This document shows positions 19,064 through 26,848 of a DNA stretch of 27,712 bases, one piece after another. The translations under genes were made by a program, and so were the position numbers. The stretch covers positions 1-27,712 of IMG/VR virus record IMGVR_UViG_3300031673_000376; one strand, given 5' to 3'. Below the pieces are notes generated by a model. That model did not search any database. It had not been told where the DNA came from and saw nothing but the letters and a program-made list of their open reading frames with translations. The DNA comes from a virus. Position 1 is the first letter of the stretch. Every line of letters starts with the position of its first letter.

Positions 19064-20371
19064 ATGATGAGAGACGAAAAGACGGGGACCCTCGAGCTGT
19101 CGATGGAGCAGGTCCTCAAAATGACCGAGCAGGCCGTCCAAAAGGCCTACGAGGTCTCCGAGAAGCAGCGGGACGAGAAATGGCAGGAGCATGTCGCCGC
19201 GTTTGAGAAGCAGATCGGCGAGCTGTCCAGCATCGTCAGCGAGAACAAGCTGGCCGCCGGGCGGAAGCCCGACGAGCGCGAGGACCCCAAGGCCGGCTTC
19301 AAGAACTTCGCCGACTTCGCGCAGTCGGTCTATCGCGCCGAGGTGATCGGCCACAAGGGCGGCGGCGAGATCGACAAGCGCCTCGTCGACTATGAGACGC
19401 TGCGCCGTGCGAAAGCCGCCGGGGACGGCCTGCGCGAGGACGAGGGCGTTTCGGGCGGCTATCTGATCCCGACCGAGTTCTCGAACCAGGTCCTGGAGAT
19501 CGGCCTGGAGCAGAGCAACTTCGCCGCGCGCTGTACCCAGATGCCAATGTCGGTCGGCTCCATCGAGATTCCGGCGATCGGCGGCTACGACCACAGCTCC
19601 GGCTACGTCCAGGGCGCGATCATGCTCTACTGGGCCGGCCAGGAGGAGCTGCTCACGGAGAGCAAGCCGAAGTTCGAGCTCATCAGGCTCAACCTCCACG
19701 ACCTGACCGGGCTGGTATTCGCCACCAACTCAATGCTGGAGGACAGCCCGATCTCGCTGGAGCCGATTTTGACCAAGGCCTTCGGCGACGCCTTTGCCTG
19801 GACCATGGATGAGATCATCATCAACGGCACCGGGGCCGGCCAGCCGCTCGGCGTGATCAACGCCAGTTGCGCCGTCTCAGTCTCCGGCGAGACCAGCCAG
19901 ACGACCGACACGATAGTCTGGGCCAACGTGGTCAAGATGCTGGCCCGCCTGCCGTCGCAGTCATACAAGAACGCGGTCTGGCTGCACGGCCCGGACTCAT
20001 TGCCCGACATGCTCAGGCTCAACCAGGCGGTCGGGACCGGCGGATCGACCGTGATCATCGCCTCCGGCCAGGGCGTCCAGACGCCGCCCGTGCCGCTCCT
20101 GGGCCTGCCGCGGATCGTGACGGAGCACGCGCAGAAGCTCGGCGACGCCGGCGACCTGATGCTCGTGGACTTCAGCCAGTACGTCCTCGGCCAGAAGCGG
20201 GGGCGCGGCCTGGTGGCCGACTCATCGATCCACCTGAAGTTCGATTACAGGCAGACCGCCTTCCGGTTCTCTTTCCGCATGGACGGCCAGCCCTGGTGGA
20301 GAACGTACATGACCCCGCGCTACGCGACGACCCACTATATGTCCCCGGTCGTCCTGTTGGCGGCCATCTGA
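19064..20371 (+). CDS. Major capsid protein, HK97 fold
   Basis: The 435-residue protein matches phage HK97 gp5. Residues 1-70 are a charged helical delta-domain (MEQVLKMTEQAVQKAYEVSE and following) that serves as built-in scaffold and is normally removed by the protease. The mature part starts near residue 100, with GVSGGYLIPTEFSNQVLE, then SIEIPAIGG, EELLTESKPKFELIRL, DLTGLVFATNSMLEDS, AFAWTMDEIIINGTGAGQPLG and the C-terminal MDGQPWWRTYMTPR, all in the standard order. AGGAGAG precedes the ATG pair at 19064/19067. About 400 copies are needed per particle. The preceding leader may reflect that demand. Confidence 0.95.
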   Translation: MMRDEKTGTLELSMEQVLKMTEQAVQKAYEVSEKQRDEKWQEHVAAFEKQIGELSSIVSENKLAAGRKPDEREDPKAGFKNFADFAQSVYRAEVIGHKGGGEIDKRLVDYETLRRAKAAGDGLREDEGVSGGYLIPTEFSNQVLEIGLEQSNFAARCTQMPMSVGSIEIPAIGGYDHSSGYVQGAIMLYWAGQEELLTESKPKFELIRLNLHDLTGLVFATNSMLEDSPISLEPILTKAFGDAFAWTMDEIIINGTGAGQPLGVINASCAVSVSGETSQTTDTIVWANVVKMLARLPSQSYKNAVWLHGPDSLPDMLRLNQAVGTGGSTVIIASGQGVQTPPVPLLGLPRIVTEHAQKLGDAGDLMLVDFSQYVLGQKRGRGLVADSSIHLKFDYRQTAFRFSFRMDGQPWWRTYMTPRYATTHYMSPVVLLAAI

Positions 20372-20403
20372 GCGCCGACGCGCGAGAAGGGAGGTAGAAT
20401 ACT

Positions 20404-20892
20404 TTGAACATTCGACTGATGGACCAGCTGCACTTCGTCAACGCCTTCAGCTCCGGCTTCGCGGCCGACTACGAGGACTTCTTCACCGGCGACCCCGCCT
20501 CGGACGTGGTGAGCCTGAAGAATTACCAGAACTGCCTGTTCCTGGTGCACAAGGGGGCGGGCGCGGCCGGCATCGTGACCTTCACGGTCGAGGCCTGCGA
20601 CGACGTCACGCCGAACAACACCACGGCGCAGGCGTTCGACTACAAGACCTGCACCTCGGGCGACACGTTCTCGGCCCCGGCGGCAGCGACTGCCGCCGCG
20701 GGCTTCATCTCGACGGCCGGCGCGGACCAGATGTACGCAATCGAGGTGGACGCCGACGCGCTGCCGGCCGGCTACCCGATGGTCCGGCTCCAGTGCACCG
20801 AGGTGGACTCGACGGCAGTGGACGGCGGGGGCATCGCCATCCTGGGCTATCCGCGCTACGCCGCCGACATCATGCCGACGGCCATCGCCTGA
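20404..20892 (+). CDS. Probable capsid decoration/structural protein
   Basis: The 162-residue protein begins at a TTG with GGGAGG upstream. It contains DVVSLKNYQNCLFLVHKGAG, IVTFTVEACDDVTPNNTT, SGDTF and AIEVDADALP, then VRLQCTEV and LGYPRYAA, a pattern I recognise from phage structural proteins encoded right after the major capsid protein. Such proteins bind the capsid surface and may stabilise it. The fold is predicted to be all beta. The exact role (cement or other) is inferred from position. Confidence 0.7.
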   Translation: MNIRLMDQLHFVNAFSSGFAADYEDFFTGDPASDVVSLKNYQNCLFLVHKGAGAAGIVTFTVEACDDVTPNNTTAQAFDYKTCTSGDTFSAPAAATAAAGFISTAGADQMYAIEVDADALPAGYPMVRLQCTEVDSTAVDGGGIAILGYPRYAADIMPTAIA

Positions 20893-20903
20893 GAGGGCCG
20901 ATC

Positions 20904-21038
20904 GTGACTGAAAAGGCTGGGACTGATCCGGGGAAGGGGCGGGAGAAGGACAAGGCCCGCCCCGAGCCGGACGAATCGAAGGAACTGGCCGCGCCGCCCG
21001 CCGACAAGATGATGAGGCGGCCGGGCAAGTCCAAATAG
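20904..21038 (+). CDS. Very small charged protein
   Basis: A GTG at 20904 with GAGAGGG 6 bases upstream opens 44 codons, mostly Lys, Glu, Asp, Pro and Arg, ending in DKMMRRPGKSK. Low complexity and extreme charge suggest a disordered peptide. Similar tiny Lys/Pro proteins are common between phage capsid genes. No function is recognised, and a chance frame in GC-rich DNA is possible. Confidence 0.45.
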   Translation: MTEKAGTDPGKGREKDKARPEPDESKELAAPPADKMMRRPGKSK

Positions 21039-21055
21039 GAGCCAGAAGCCCCCGA

Positions 21056-21250
21056 ATGACCGAACTCCCCGCCGCCGGGACCGACGCGGGCGGGGACGGA
21101 GGGACGGGGCCAGGGAGGCGACCGGGGATCGGGGCAGACCATCCCACAGACCCCGCCCCTGACGGCGGAACCGCCGCCGACAGCAACGGCCATCCCGGCG
21201 GCCCGAGCACGGATGAAAGGAGAATCACGTGGGAGGGGACAATCTCATAA
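21056..21250 (+). CDS. Doubtful Gly/Pro/Asp-rich small ORF
   Basis: The frame encodes 64 residues dominated by Gly, Pro, Ala and Asp (TDAGGDGGTGPGRRPG) with no secondary structure signals. The nearest AGGAG is 14 bases upstream, further than normal. It overlaps the next gene by 22 bases. It fills a 190-base gap that otherwise holds nothing recognisable, so it may be a disordered structural peptide or simply a chance frame. Confidence 0.3.
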   Translation: MTELPAAGTDAGGDGGTGPGRRPGIGADHPTDPAPDGGTAADSNGHPGGPSTDERRITWEGTIS

Positions 21251-21894
21251 CCACCGACTGGTACCAGGGCAACTTCCAGTTCCTGGAGAGCCCTGCCGGA
21301 TCAGGCGGTCAGGTCCACTTCGGCAAGGACACCTACGGGGTCGACGTCAAGCTCTTCGGCGCGACCACCGGGGCGTTCGCCATCTGGGACGAGTCCGCCG
21401 ACAAGCTGATCTTCGACAAGTCGGACCTGCAATTCGGCGATTCCGACGAGCTGCGTTTCGGTGACCTTGCGGCCGGCGATATCGTCATGAATTTCGACGG
21501 CACCAACTTCGAGATCGAGGGCGCGGCCGCCGCGACCACATTCTTGATCGGGGCCGACTCAAAACTCCTGAACGCGACGCTGAAGGGCGCACTGACTGTC
21601 GGCAAGAACGACACCGGGCACGACGTGAAGTTCTTCGGAGCCACCAGCGGGAAGTATGCCCTCTGGGATGAGTCGGAGAACACGCTGGTCATCTCCGGGG
21701 CCACGACTCTTGGCGGGACGGTCACCATTGGCGGCGATCAGACTCTCCAGGGGGCCGGAACGGGCGCCGACGGATTTCTCATCAAGAATCCGAAGAACGC
21801 CGCCGCCGGGACGCTGACGGGGACGGCGCTCAATGTCGAGGTCAGCATTGGCGGGACAGCCTACTATTTCCCGATCTACCCGAACAAGACGTGA
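21229..21894 (+). CDS. Repeat-containing beta-rich structural protein
   Basis: The GTG at 21229 has AAAGGAGA 5 bases upstream. The 221 residues contain two copies of one module: VDVKLFGATTGAFAIWDESADKL at residues 38-60 and HDVKFFGATSGKYALWDESENTL at 131-153. The surrounding sequence is rich in Gly, Asp and Phe turns typical of beta-helix or fibre proteins. I know this DVKFFGAT...WDES module from phage head-fibre or tail-region structural proteins. The final segment (VEVSIGGTAYYFPIYPN) is beta-rich. Location in the head cluster favours a decoration or head-fibre protein. Confidence 0.68.
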   Translation: MGGDNLITTDWYQGNFQFLESPAGSGGQVHFGKDTYGVDVKLFGATTGAFAIWDESADKLIFDKSDLQFGDSDELRFGDLAAGDIVMNFDGTNFEIEGAAAATTFLIGADSKLLNATLKGALTVGKNDTGHDVKFFGATSGKYALWDESENTLVISGATTLGGTVTIGGDQTLQGAGTGADGFLIKNPKNAAAGTLTGTALNVEVSIGGTAYYFPIYPNKT

Positions 21895-21898
21895 TGAC

Positions 21899-22570
21899 GT
21901 GATCGGGAGGGTTGTCATTCTCAGTCCGGGCGAGCCGCCTCCTCCGGGAGCGGTTCGCCTGGGCGAGCCCCGGACCCGGTTGGAGGCCGAGCTGATGGGG
22001 CTGGAGTATTCACTTAACGACGGCGGGCTGCTCGACCGGGTGCTCAGGGAGGCATCCATCAGGGCGGCCCGAGAGGCTGAGGAGGGAGTCATGCTGTTCG
22101 GAGTCTATGAGAGAATGCTTCTGATCCGCTTCCTGCCGGGCCAGGGCGGCGCCCTGTTCCTGCAACTCAGGCGGCGGGTGGCCGAGGCGGCCTCATTCAA
22201 CGAGGCGGAGCTGGAGGCCCTGAAGCTACGGGAGCAGCGCGTCTGCCGGAAGTGCAGCGCCGAGAGCGAGCACCCGCATTACGGCACGGACAAGCTCTGC
22301 CCCGAGTGCGGCGGCCCAACCAAATTCGCCGGAGACGTGCGCTGGGACCGGGCGGCCGACCTCCAGATCGGCGAGAAGGAAATCCACGTGCCCGAGCCAG
22401 TAGCCGCCGTGGTCCGCGATCGGCTCCGCGAGCTGGACAAGGATGGCAAGATCGGCGAAGCGCAGCTCGAGTTCTACCTGAAGTTCAATCCAGACCAGCG
22501 GCTCGGGGCGGACGCCGAGAGCGGCGAGCCGGGCGGAGACGAGGGAGAGAATGCCGGAGGCCCTGCCTGA
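21899..22570 (+). CDS. Zinc-knuckle protein of unknown function
   Basis: The GTG at 21899 follows the previous stop by 4 bases; the longer frame upstream is shadow. The 223-residue protein has a Pro-rich start, a helical core (RTRLEAELMGLEYSLNDGG, EALKLREQRV) and a zinc ribbon at Cys116/Cys119 and Cys134/Cys137 (CRKC, CPECG). The tail has RDRLRELDKDGKIGEAQLEFY and an acidic end. The ribosome binding site is weak, suggesting coupling. No family is recognised. Confidence 0.6.
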   Translation: MIGRVVILSPGEPPPPGAVRLGEPRTRLEAELMGLEYSLNDGGLLDRVLREASIRAAREAEEGVMLFGVYERMLLIRFLPGQGGALFLQLRRRVAEAASFNEAELEALKLREQRVCRKCSAESEHPHYGTDKLCPECGGPTKFAGDVRWDRAADLQIGEKEIHVPEPVAAVVRDRLRELDKDGKIGEAQLEFYLKFNPDQRLGADAESGEPGGDEGENAGGPA

Positions 22571-22811
22571 GTGTTTCGGCGAATACGGCTATGGGGCCGG
22601 GGAGCGCGGCGACTTCCACTGCGCCGCCTGCCGACACCTGGACTACTGCGTGAGGGAGACCGAGCTTCTGACCGGCACAACCGCCGGCTGCGCCGGATTC
22701 CTTAATGTTTATCTGGACAATATCAGCCGGGGATTGGAAACGAGGGCTGGCTCGGAAAGGCCCAGCAACATCATCCCGTTCCCGGCGGACAGGCTGAGGA
22801 GGCTGAAATGA
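22551..22811 (+). CDS. Cysteine-rich small protein
   Basis: The 86-residue protein has Cys8, then CAACRHLDYC (Cys24, 27, 33) and Cys47, enough for one metal site or an iron-sulfur-type cluster. The rest (RPSNIIPFPADRLRRL) looks disordered. GAGAGA precedes the ATG, which lies within the previous gene. The stop overlaps the next gene in an ATGA junction. No known family can be named. Confidence 0.55.
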   Translation: MPEALPECFGEYGYGAGERGDFHCAACRHLDYCVRETELLTGTTAGCAGFLNVYLDNISRGLETRAGSERPSNIIPFPADRLRRLK

Positions 22812-23353
22812 AGTTCACGCTCCAGGAACGGTTCAACCTGATGGGCATCTTGCCGCGCGAGGGCAACATCCTGACGGCCCGCGTGCTCCACGACCTCCGG
22901 CAGAAGCTCGCGCCGAGCGACCGGGAGGCCGAGGAGTTCGCCATCCGGGCGGACGGCCAGACGGTCCGCTGGGAGACCGAGCAGGCCGAGGGCCGCTGCG
23001 AGGCGTGCGGCGTCACGGCCTACGACCCGAAGAACGCAGCGAGACCGAACTGCCCGAAATGCGGCAAGCCGATGCTCCCGACGGGCGAGCACCGGCCGCT
23101 CAAGAAGGACAAGGACATTGCCATCGGCGCCGACTCCCTGACGCGCAAGGTGGTGGTCGACGCGCTCAAGGACCTCTCGCGGCGGAACAAGCTCGACGTG
23201 GCCAACCACTGGCCGCTCGTGGAGAAGTTCTTCAGCAAGGCCGACTTTGAGGAGCTTGAGGCCGAGCTGGACGAGCCCGAGCCCGAGCCGGCCAAGGATG
23301 AGGTCGGAGACAAACGCAAGGCGGCCGCCAAGGCCGGGAAACCCAAACCATAG
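22808..23353 (+). CDS. Phage protein with an internal zinc ribbon
   Basis: The N-terminal part (MKFTLQERFNLMGILPREGN, then HDLRQKLAPSDREAEEF and VRW) follows a pattern I know from small uncharacterised phage proteins with no zinc site. Here a zinc ribbon (CEACG at 64-68 and CPKCG at 82-86) follows, then a second helical domain (SLTRKVVVDALKDLSRRNKL) and an acidic/basic low-complexity tail of about 40 residues (EPEPEPAKDE). So this 181-residue protein looks like a composite. The function is unknown. Confidence 0.62.
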   Translation: MKFTLQERFNLMGILPREGNILTARVLHDLRQKLAPSDREAEEFAIRADGQTVRWETEQAEGRCEACGVTAYDPKNAARPNCPKCGKPMLPTGEHRPLKKDKDIAIGADSLTRKVVVDALKDLSRRNKLDVANHWPLVEKFFSKADFEELEAELDEPEPEPAKDEVGDKRKAAAKAGKPKP

Positions 23354-23365
23354 GAGGAGACGGCC

Positions 23366-23560
23366 ATGGGAAAGATGCTTTACCTGCTGGCGAAAAAGGG
23401 TGCCGTGCGCGGCGTATACGACAACCTGCCAGCCGCCAGGGAGCAACGCAAACCCGGCGACCAGATCTGTCGAGCCACGCTCAACGCCGAAGCGGCTTCC
23501 GCCGAATATCTGGATGCAAAGACGGGCGAGTGGATCGGCCCGAAGGTAAAGGGGGGCTGA
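23366..23560 (+). CDS. Small hypothetical protein
   Basis: A 64-residue frame with AGGAGGAG upstream reads MGKMLYLLAKKGAVRGVYDN, then a short helix and YLDAKTGEWIGPKVKGG. It is probably a small beta-rich domain. The next gene begins 5 bases downstream. No recognised family. Confidence 0.55.
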   Translation: MGKMLYLLAKKGAVRGVYDNLPAAREQRKPGDQICRATLNAEAASAEYLDAKTGEWIGPKVKGG

Positions 23561-23564
23561 GCGC

Positions 23565-24008
23565 ATGAGGCAACGATTGCGGGCTCTCACCCTGATCCTC
23601 TGCCTGGCCGCCATCATGGCGATCTGCGCCTGGGGGTCCGGGACGAGCACCATAACCGAGATCGACTGGGCCTCGGTCCAGAAGGTCACGCTCGACTGGC
23701 GGGCCGACAGCGCCGGGACCGTGGACACCGTAACGACCAAGCGTTACACGGGCATCATCTGGCGCGTGTCGGTTCAACCGGACACGGGGCGGCTGCCGCT
23801 CGACAACTACGATCTGGTAGTCTACGACGAGGACACCGTGGACGTGCTCGACGGCGACGGGGCCAATCTCGACAGCCTGACGACCTATAACCTGACTCCC
23901 GTGTCGACCAAAACTATTGAGACGGCCATCATGGGGTCAACGCTGCGATTCGTGGTCGCCAACGCCGGCTCGGCCGGCTGCGGCAAAGTCCACGTCTACG
24001 TGAGATGA
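23565..24008 (+). CDS. Phage beta-sandwich protein with N-terminal signal peptide
   Basis: The 147 residues start with a basic then hydrophobic stretch (MRQRLRALTLILCLAAIMA), a likely export signal or membrane anchor; no clear lipobox was seen. The mature part (ITEIDWASVQKVTLDWRADS, LDNYDLVVYDEDTVDVL, LRFVVANAGSAGCGKVHVYV) follows a phage structural-protein pattern that I know without a signal peptide. A signal on a protein in the head-tail cluster is unusual. It may be a surface or superinfection-exclusion protein, or the stretch could be a short membrane helix. Confidence 0.6.
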   Translation: MRQRLRALTLILCLAAIMAICAWGSGTSTITEIDWASVQKVTLDWRADSAGTVDTVTTKRYTGIIWRVSVQPDTGRLPLDNYDLVVYDEDTVDVLDGDGANLDSLTTYNLTPVSTKTIETAIMGSTLRFVVANAGSAGCGKVHVYVR

Positions 24009-24012
24009 CACA

Positions 24013-24270
24013 ATGACGGAGTCTAAAGCGCGTCAGGTGCACCAGTGGACGATCTCGGCGACCATGGTGCTGATAACACTACTCCTGGCCTACATCGCCG
24101 CGCCGCTAAGCCGCGACATCCGGGACGCGACGGCGGCCATTAACCAGAACACAATCAGGATCGCCGCCAACGAAGTCCGCTACCAGCAGATAGATGCCCG
24201 GCTTACTCGGATCGAGACGAAACTGGACAGGTTGACGGACATCGGATTAAAGCGGGCGCCAGAGGAATAA
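24013..24270 (+). CDS. Membrane-anchored coiled-coil protein
   Basis: The 85-residue protein has one hydrophobic helix (residues about 14-31, ISATMVLITLLLAYIAAP) followed by a coiled coil (IRIAANEVRYQQIDARLTRI). This topology is seen in phage hemolysin XhlA-like and holin-associated proteins, but also in unrelated proteins. It directly follows a protein with a signal peptide, so the two may work together at the membrane. The ribosome binding site is weak. No lysis gene is nearby. Confidence 0.6.
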   Translation: MTESKARQVHQWTISATMVLITLLLAYIAAPLSRDIRDATAAINQNTIRIAANEVRYQQIDARLTRIETKLDRLTDIGLKRAPEE

Positions 24271-24275
24271 AAGCC

Positions 24276-25403
24276 ATGTCGATAATTTCTGACGACGAAA
24301 TCCTGCTGTTCTGCGACGCCTCCCAGGGCTGGTTCCAGATCACGTCGGCGAACGACGCGCTGGTCCTGAAATACGACGGCGGCGCGGCGACCAGCGTGGA
24401 CGTGGCGGACGGCACCTACGGCGGGGACGACCTGGCGGCGGCGCTTGAGACGGCCATCGACGCCGCGTTCAGCATCACCTCGACGGTTTCCTACTCGGCC
24501 TCGACGCGGAAATTCACCATCGCCGTGGCCGCCGGGCACACCATCGCCCTGACTAAAAGCGGCTCCGATGCGGCCCTGACCTTCGGCTTCACGACCGACC
24601 ACGCGGCGGCGGTGTCGATCACGTCCGACGATCCGGCGGGCGACCCGACGCAGATCATTACCGAGCTGCGCGACCGGGTGGAGGCGTGGGCGCAGAGCTA
24701 CTGCGGCCGCAACTTCGAGTCCCAGGACTACCGGGAGCGGGTCGGCGCCCAGGGCCGGGACCGGGTGTTCCTCAAGCACACGCCGGTAACCGTGGTCAAG
24801 CGAATCGCTATCGGGGAGGCGGCGGCCGTCCGGGTCTGCAACACCAACCAGTACTCGACGGCGACGGCCGCCGTTACCTCGACGGGCGTCCAGCTCCACT
24901 ACAACGGGACCGCCGAGTCCGAGCTGACCTTCGCCGCCTATGCCACGTTGACGCTGATGGTGGCCGCCATCGCCGCCCTCGGCAACGGCTGGTCGGCGGC
25001 CCTGGCCGCCTCGGGCTTCGGCTCGATCCTGTCGTCCGAGCTGGTGGAGTGCTTCGGCCGGTCCTGCATCAACACCCGCTGGCTGGACCTGAACATGCCG
25101 GACGATGGCCTCGACGACTGCGAGGTCGCGCCGGAGCGGGGGACCATCTACCGGCCCGGCGGCTTCCCGGCCGGCTTCCGCAACGTCCACGTGGACTACA
25201 CGGCGGGCTACTCCGCCGCGGCGATGCCCGACGACCTGAAGCTGGCGATAGAGACCGGCGTGGACGCGCTCTACCGCAAGCGGGACGCGGAGGCGTTCGG
25301 CCTCACGTCCTGGTCCGCCGCCGGGATCGGCCAGGCCCTGCGGAGCGAGATGCCGCCCGAGGCGCTGGCGATTCTGGACAGCTACCGCCGGAGGAACATC
25401 TAA
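24276..25403 (+). CDS. Head-tail connector (gp6-like) with inserted domains
   Basis: The recognisable connector parts are ITELRDRVEAWAQSYCGRNFES (about residue 130-150), a KHTPVTVVKRIAIG block, and the C-terminal DYTAGYSAAAMPDDLKLAIE with a final helix. These match the small neck protein that joins portal and tail. Family members usually have about 100-200 residues, but this one has 375. The N-terminal ~125 residues (YDGGAATSVDVADGTYGGDD, FTIAVAAGHTIALTKSG) and a section between 190 and 280 (TAESELTFAAYATLTLMVAA) look like inserted beta-rich modules seen in other phage structural proteins. GAGGAA precedes the ATG. Confidence 0.75.
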   Translation: MSIISDDEILLFCDASQGWFQITSANDALVLKYDGGAATSVDVADGTYGGDDLAAALETAIDAAFSITSTVSYSASTRKFTIAVAAGHTIALTKSGSDAALTFGFTTDHAAAVSITSDDPAGDPTQIITELRDRVEAWAQSYCGRNFESQDYRERVGAQGRDRVFLKHTPVTVVKRIAIGEAAAVRVCNTNQYSTATAAVTSTGVQLHYNGTAESELTFAAYATLTLMVAAIAALGNGWSAALAASGFGSILSSELVECFGRSCINTRWLDLNMPDDGLDDCEVAPERGTIYRPGGFPAGFRNVHVDYTAGYSAAAMPDDLKLAIETGVDALYRKRDAEAFGLTSWSAAGIGQALRSEMPPEALAILDSYRRRNI

Positions 25404-25585
25404 TGGCTGGCGACGGCAAGCCGGAAAAAGCGACGGATCCCCGGCCCCTGTCCGAGGCCGAGCGGGAGAAAATGCTCAAGGAGCGGTTCATCGAGGAGAA
25501 GCCGGGCGAGGAGACTTTCGGCCGGCCAGCCCCACGCTGGTCCGACCGGGACATCCTGCGCGACCCGACGGCCTGGAGGCGCTGA
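25403..25585 (+). CDS. Small charged hypothetical protein
   Basis: The ATG at 25403 overlaps the preceding TAA (TAATG) behind GGAGG. The 60 residues (LSEAEREKMLKERFIEEKPG, then RWSDRDILRDPTAWRR) are highly charged, with one helix. The longer frame upstream is shadow. It sits between connector and joining protein genes, so a small neck accessory role is possible. Confidence 0.55.
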   Translation: MAGDGKPEKATDPRPLSEAEREKMLKERFIEEKPGEETFGRPAPRWSDRDILRDPTAWRR

Positions 25586-25588
25586 CGG

Positions 25589-25918
25589 ATGCCCGGCATG
25601 AGGACCACCCTGGAGCTGCGGCGGGCGACCGAGGCGCGCGACCGCTACGGCTCGGTGTCGCGGACCTGGATAGGCCAGCGCAACCTCCGGGGACTGCTGG
25701 CGCAACTATCCGGCTCGGAGCAGAAGGCCCAGGATAAGGCGACGGTCTACGCCACGCACAGGTTCATCCTGGCCGTCCCGCCCGGCCTGGCGGTCACCGA
25801 GAAAGATGAAATGTGGATGGGGGCGCGCCGATTTAAAGTGGTGCTGGTACGCAATCCGGACAGCCGGGGCCGGACGCTGTTGGTGGACCTGCTCGAGCAG
25901 GGAGGGGAGACGAAGTGA
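25589..25918 (+). CDS. Head-tail joining (closure) protein, SPP1 gp16-like
   Basis: The 109-residue protein has TTLELRRATEARDRYGSVSRTW, then LRGLLAQLSGSEQ and RFILAVPPGLAVTEKDEMWMGARRFKV, closely following the phage head-tail adaptor family. It probably closes the neck after packaging and receives the tail. The length is normal. GGAGG precedes the ATG at 9 bases, and the stop overlaps the next gene in GTGA. Confidence 0.83.
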   Translation: MPGMRTTLELRRATEARDRYGSVSRTWIGQRNLRGLLAQLSGSEQKAQDKATVYATHRFILAVPPGLAVTEKDEMWMGARRFKVVLVRNPDSRGRTLLVDLLEQGGETK

Positions 25919-26436
25919 GCGCCGCCGGGCCGAGGAGGGGCTACACGCTGGACTGGCACGGGGACAAGCTGCTGGCCCAGGTCGAGGCCGGGGCGCGCCG
26001 GAACGTCGAGACCGCCTGCGTCTACCTGGTGGGGCAGATCAAGCAGGAGCTTTCCAAGCCGGGGACCGGCAGGCTCTACAAACGGACCAAGGGCAAGAAG
26101 GGGACCAAGGCGGCGAAGTACCACCGGGCCAGCACGGCCGGCCACCGACCGGCCCCCGATTTCGACCGGCTCCGGGCCTCAATCACTTATGCCGTCTCGG
26201 GCGGCCGCCAAATGAAACCCGTCGCAAACAAGAAAGGCGAATCCTCGGATGGGGTTGAGCGGCCGGCGGCCACAAGGGACCAAGTGACCGGCGTGGTCGG
26301 CTCGAACGTTCCCTACGCGATCTATCTTGAGCTGGGGACCAAGCTGATGCGCTGGCGGCCATTCCTGCGGACGGGGCTTCTGAAACACAAAGCCGAGATC
26401 GCCAGACTACTGGGCCGGGCGGTGCCGCTGAAATGA
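25915..26436 (+). CDS. HK97 gp10-like tail completion/neck protein
   Basis: The 173-residue protein includes the family elements VETACVYLVGQIKQELSKPG near the start, RPAPDFDRLRASITYAVSG, TGVVGSNVPYAIYLELGTK (the ExGT segment) and PFLRTGLLKHKAEI. It belongs to the HK97 gp10 family, whose members help complete the tail-head joint. The GTGA junction ties it to the closure gene. The Lys-rich loop (KRTKGKKGTKAAKYHRAS) is a little longer than usual. Confidence 0.85.
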   Translation: MSAAGPRRGYTLDWHGDKLLAQVEAGARRNVETACVYLVGQIKQELSKPGTGRLYKRTKGKKGTKAAKYHRASTAGHRPAPDFDRLRASITYAVSGGRQMKPVANKKGESSDGVERPAATRDQVTGVVGSNVPYAIYLELGTKLMRWRPFLRTGLLKHKAEIARLLGRAVPLK

Positions 26437-26834
26437 TCGATCTGCTGGACGCCATCATCGACAAGTTCGACGCCGACTCCGGCCAGGGCGGCCTCTACGA
26501 CGCGCTCGGCGGCAGGCTGTATTTCGACGAGGCCCCGCAGGACCCGACGTTTCCCTACGGGGCGTTCAAGCTGGTGTCGGACACTCACGAGGCGACGTTC
26601 ACGACCGGCTTCGAGAACGTCCTGGTCCAGTTCGACATCTTCTCGGAGGCGTCCGGCGTCTCGGAGGCCGGCGAAGCCGAGGAGGACCTATGGAACCTGT
26701 TCGACGAGTGCGCCTTGACAATCGACAACTACACGCACGTCTACATGCACCGCGATTTCTCGACCGGGCCGTTCCGGGCCGACGACGTTTGGCAGGTGTC
26801 GACCCAGTACCGGGTACTCGCGGAGAAATCTTAG
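26433..26834 (+). CDS. Tail terminator/completion protein (DUF3168-like)
   Basis: The 133-residue protein begins LLDAIIDKFDADSG and shows the LYDALGGRLYFDEAPQDPTFPYGAF stretch, then FENVLVQFDIFSE and WQVSTQYRVLAEKS, as in tail terminator proteins that cap the tail tube. It comes directly after the gp10-like gene (ATGA overlap), which is the usual order. In most phages the major tail protein follows; here a glycosyltransferase does. Confidence 0.8.
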   Translation: MIDLLDAIIDKFDADSGQGGLYDALGGRLYFDEAPQDPTFPYGAFKLVSDTHEATFTTGFENVLVQFDIFSEASGVSEAGEAEEDLWNLFDECALTIDNYTHVYMHRDFSTGPFRADDVWQVSTQYRVLAEKS

Positions 26835-26848
26835 GCTGAGGAGGCTGA

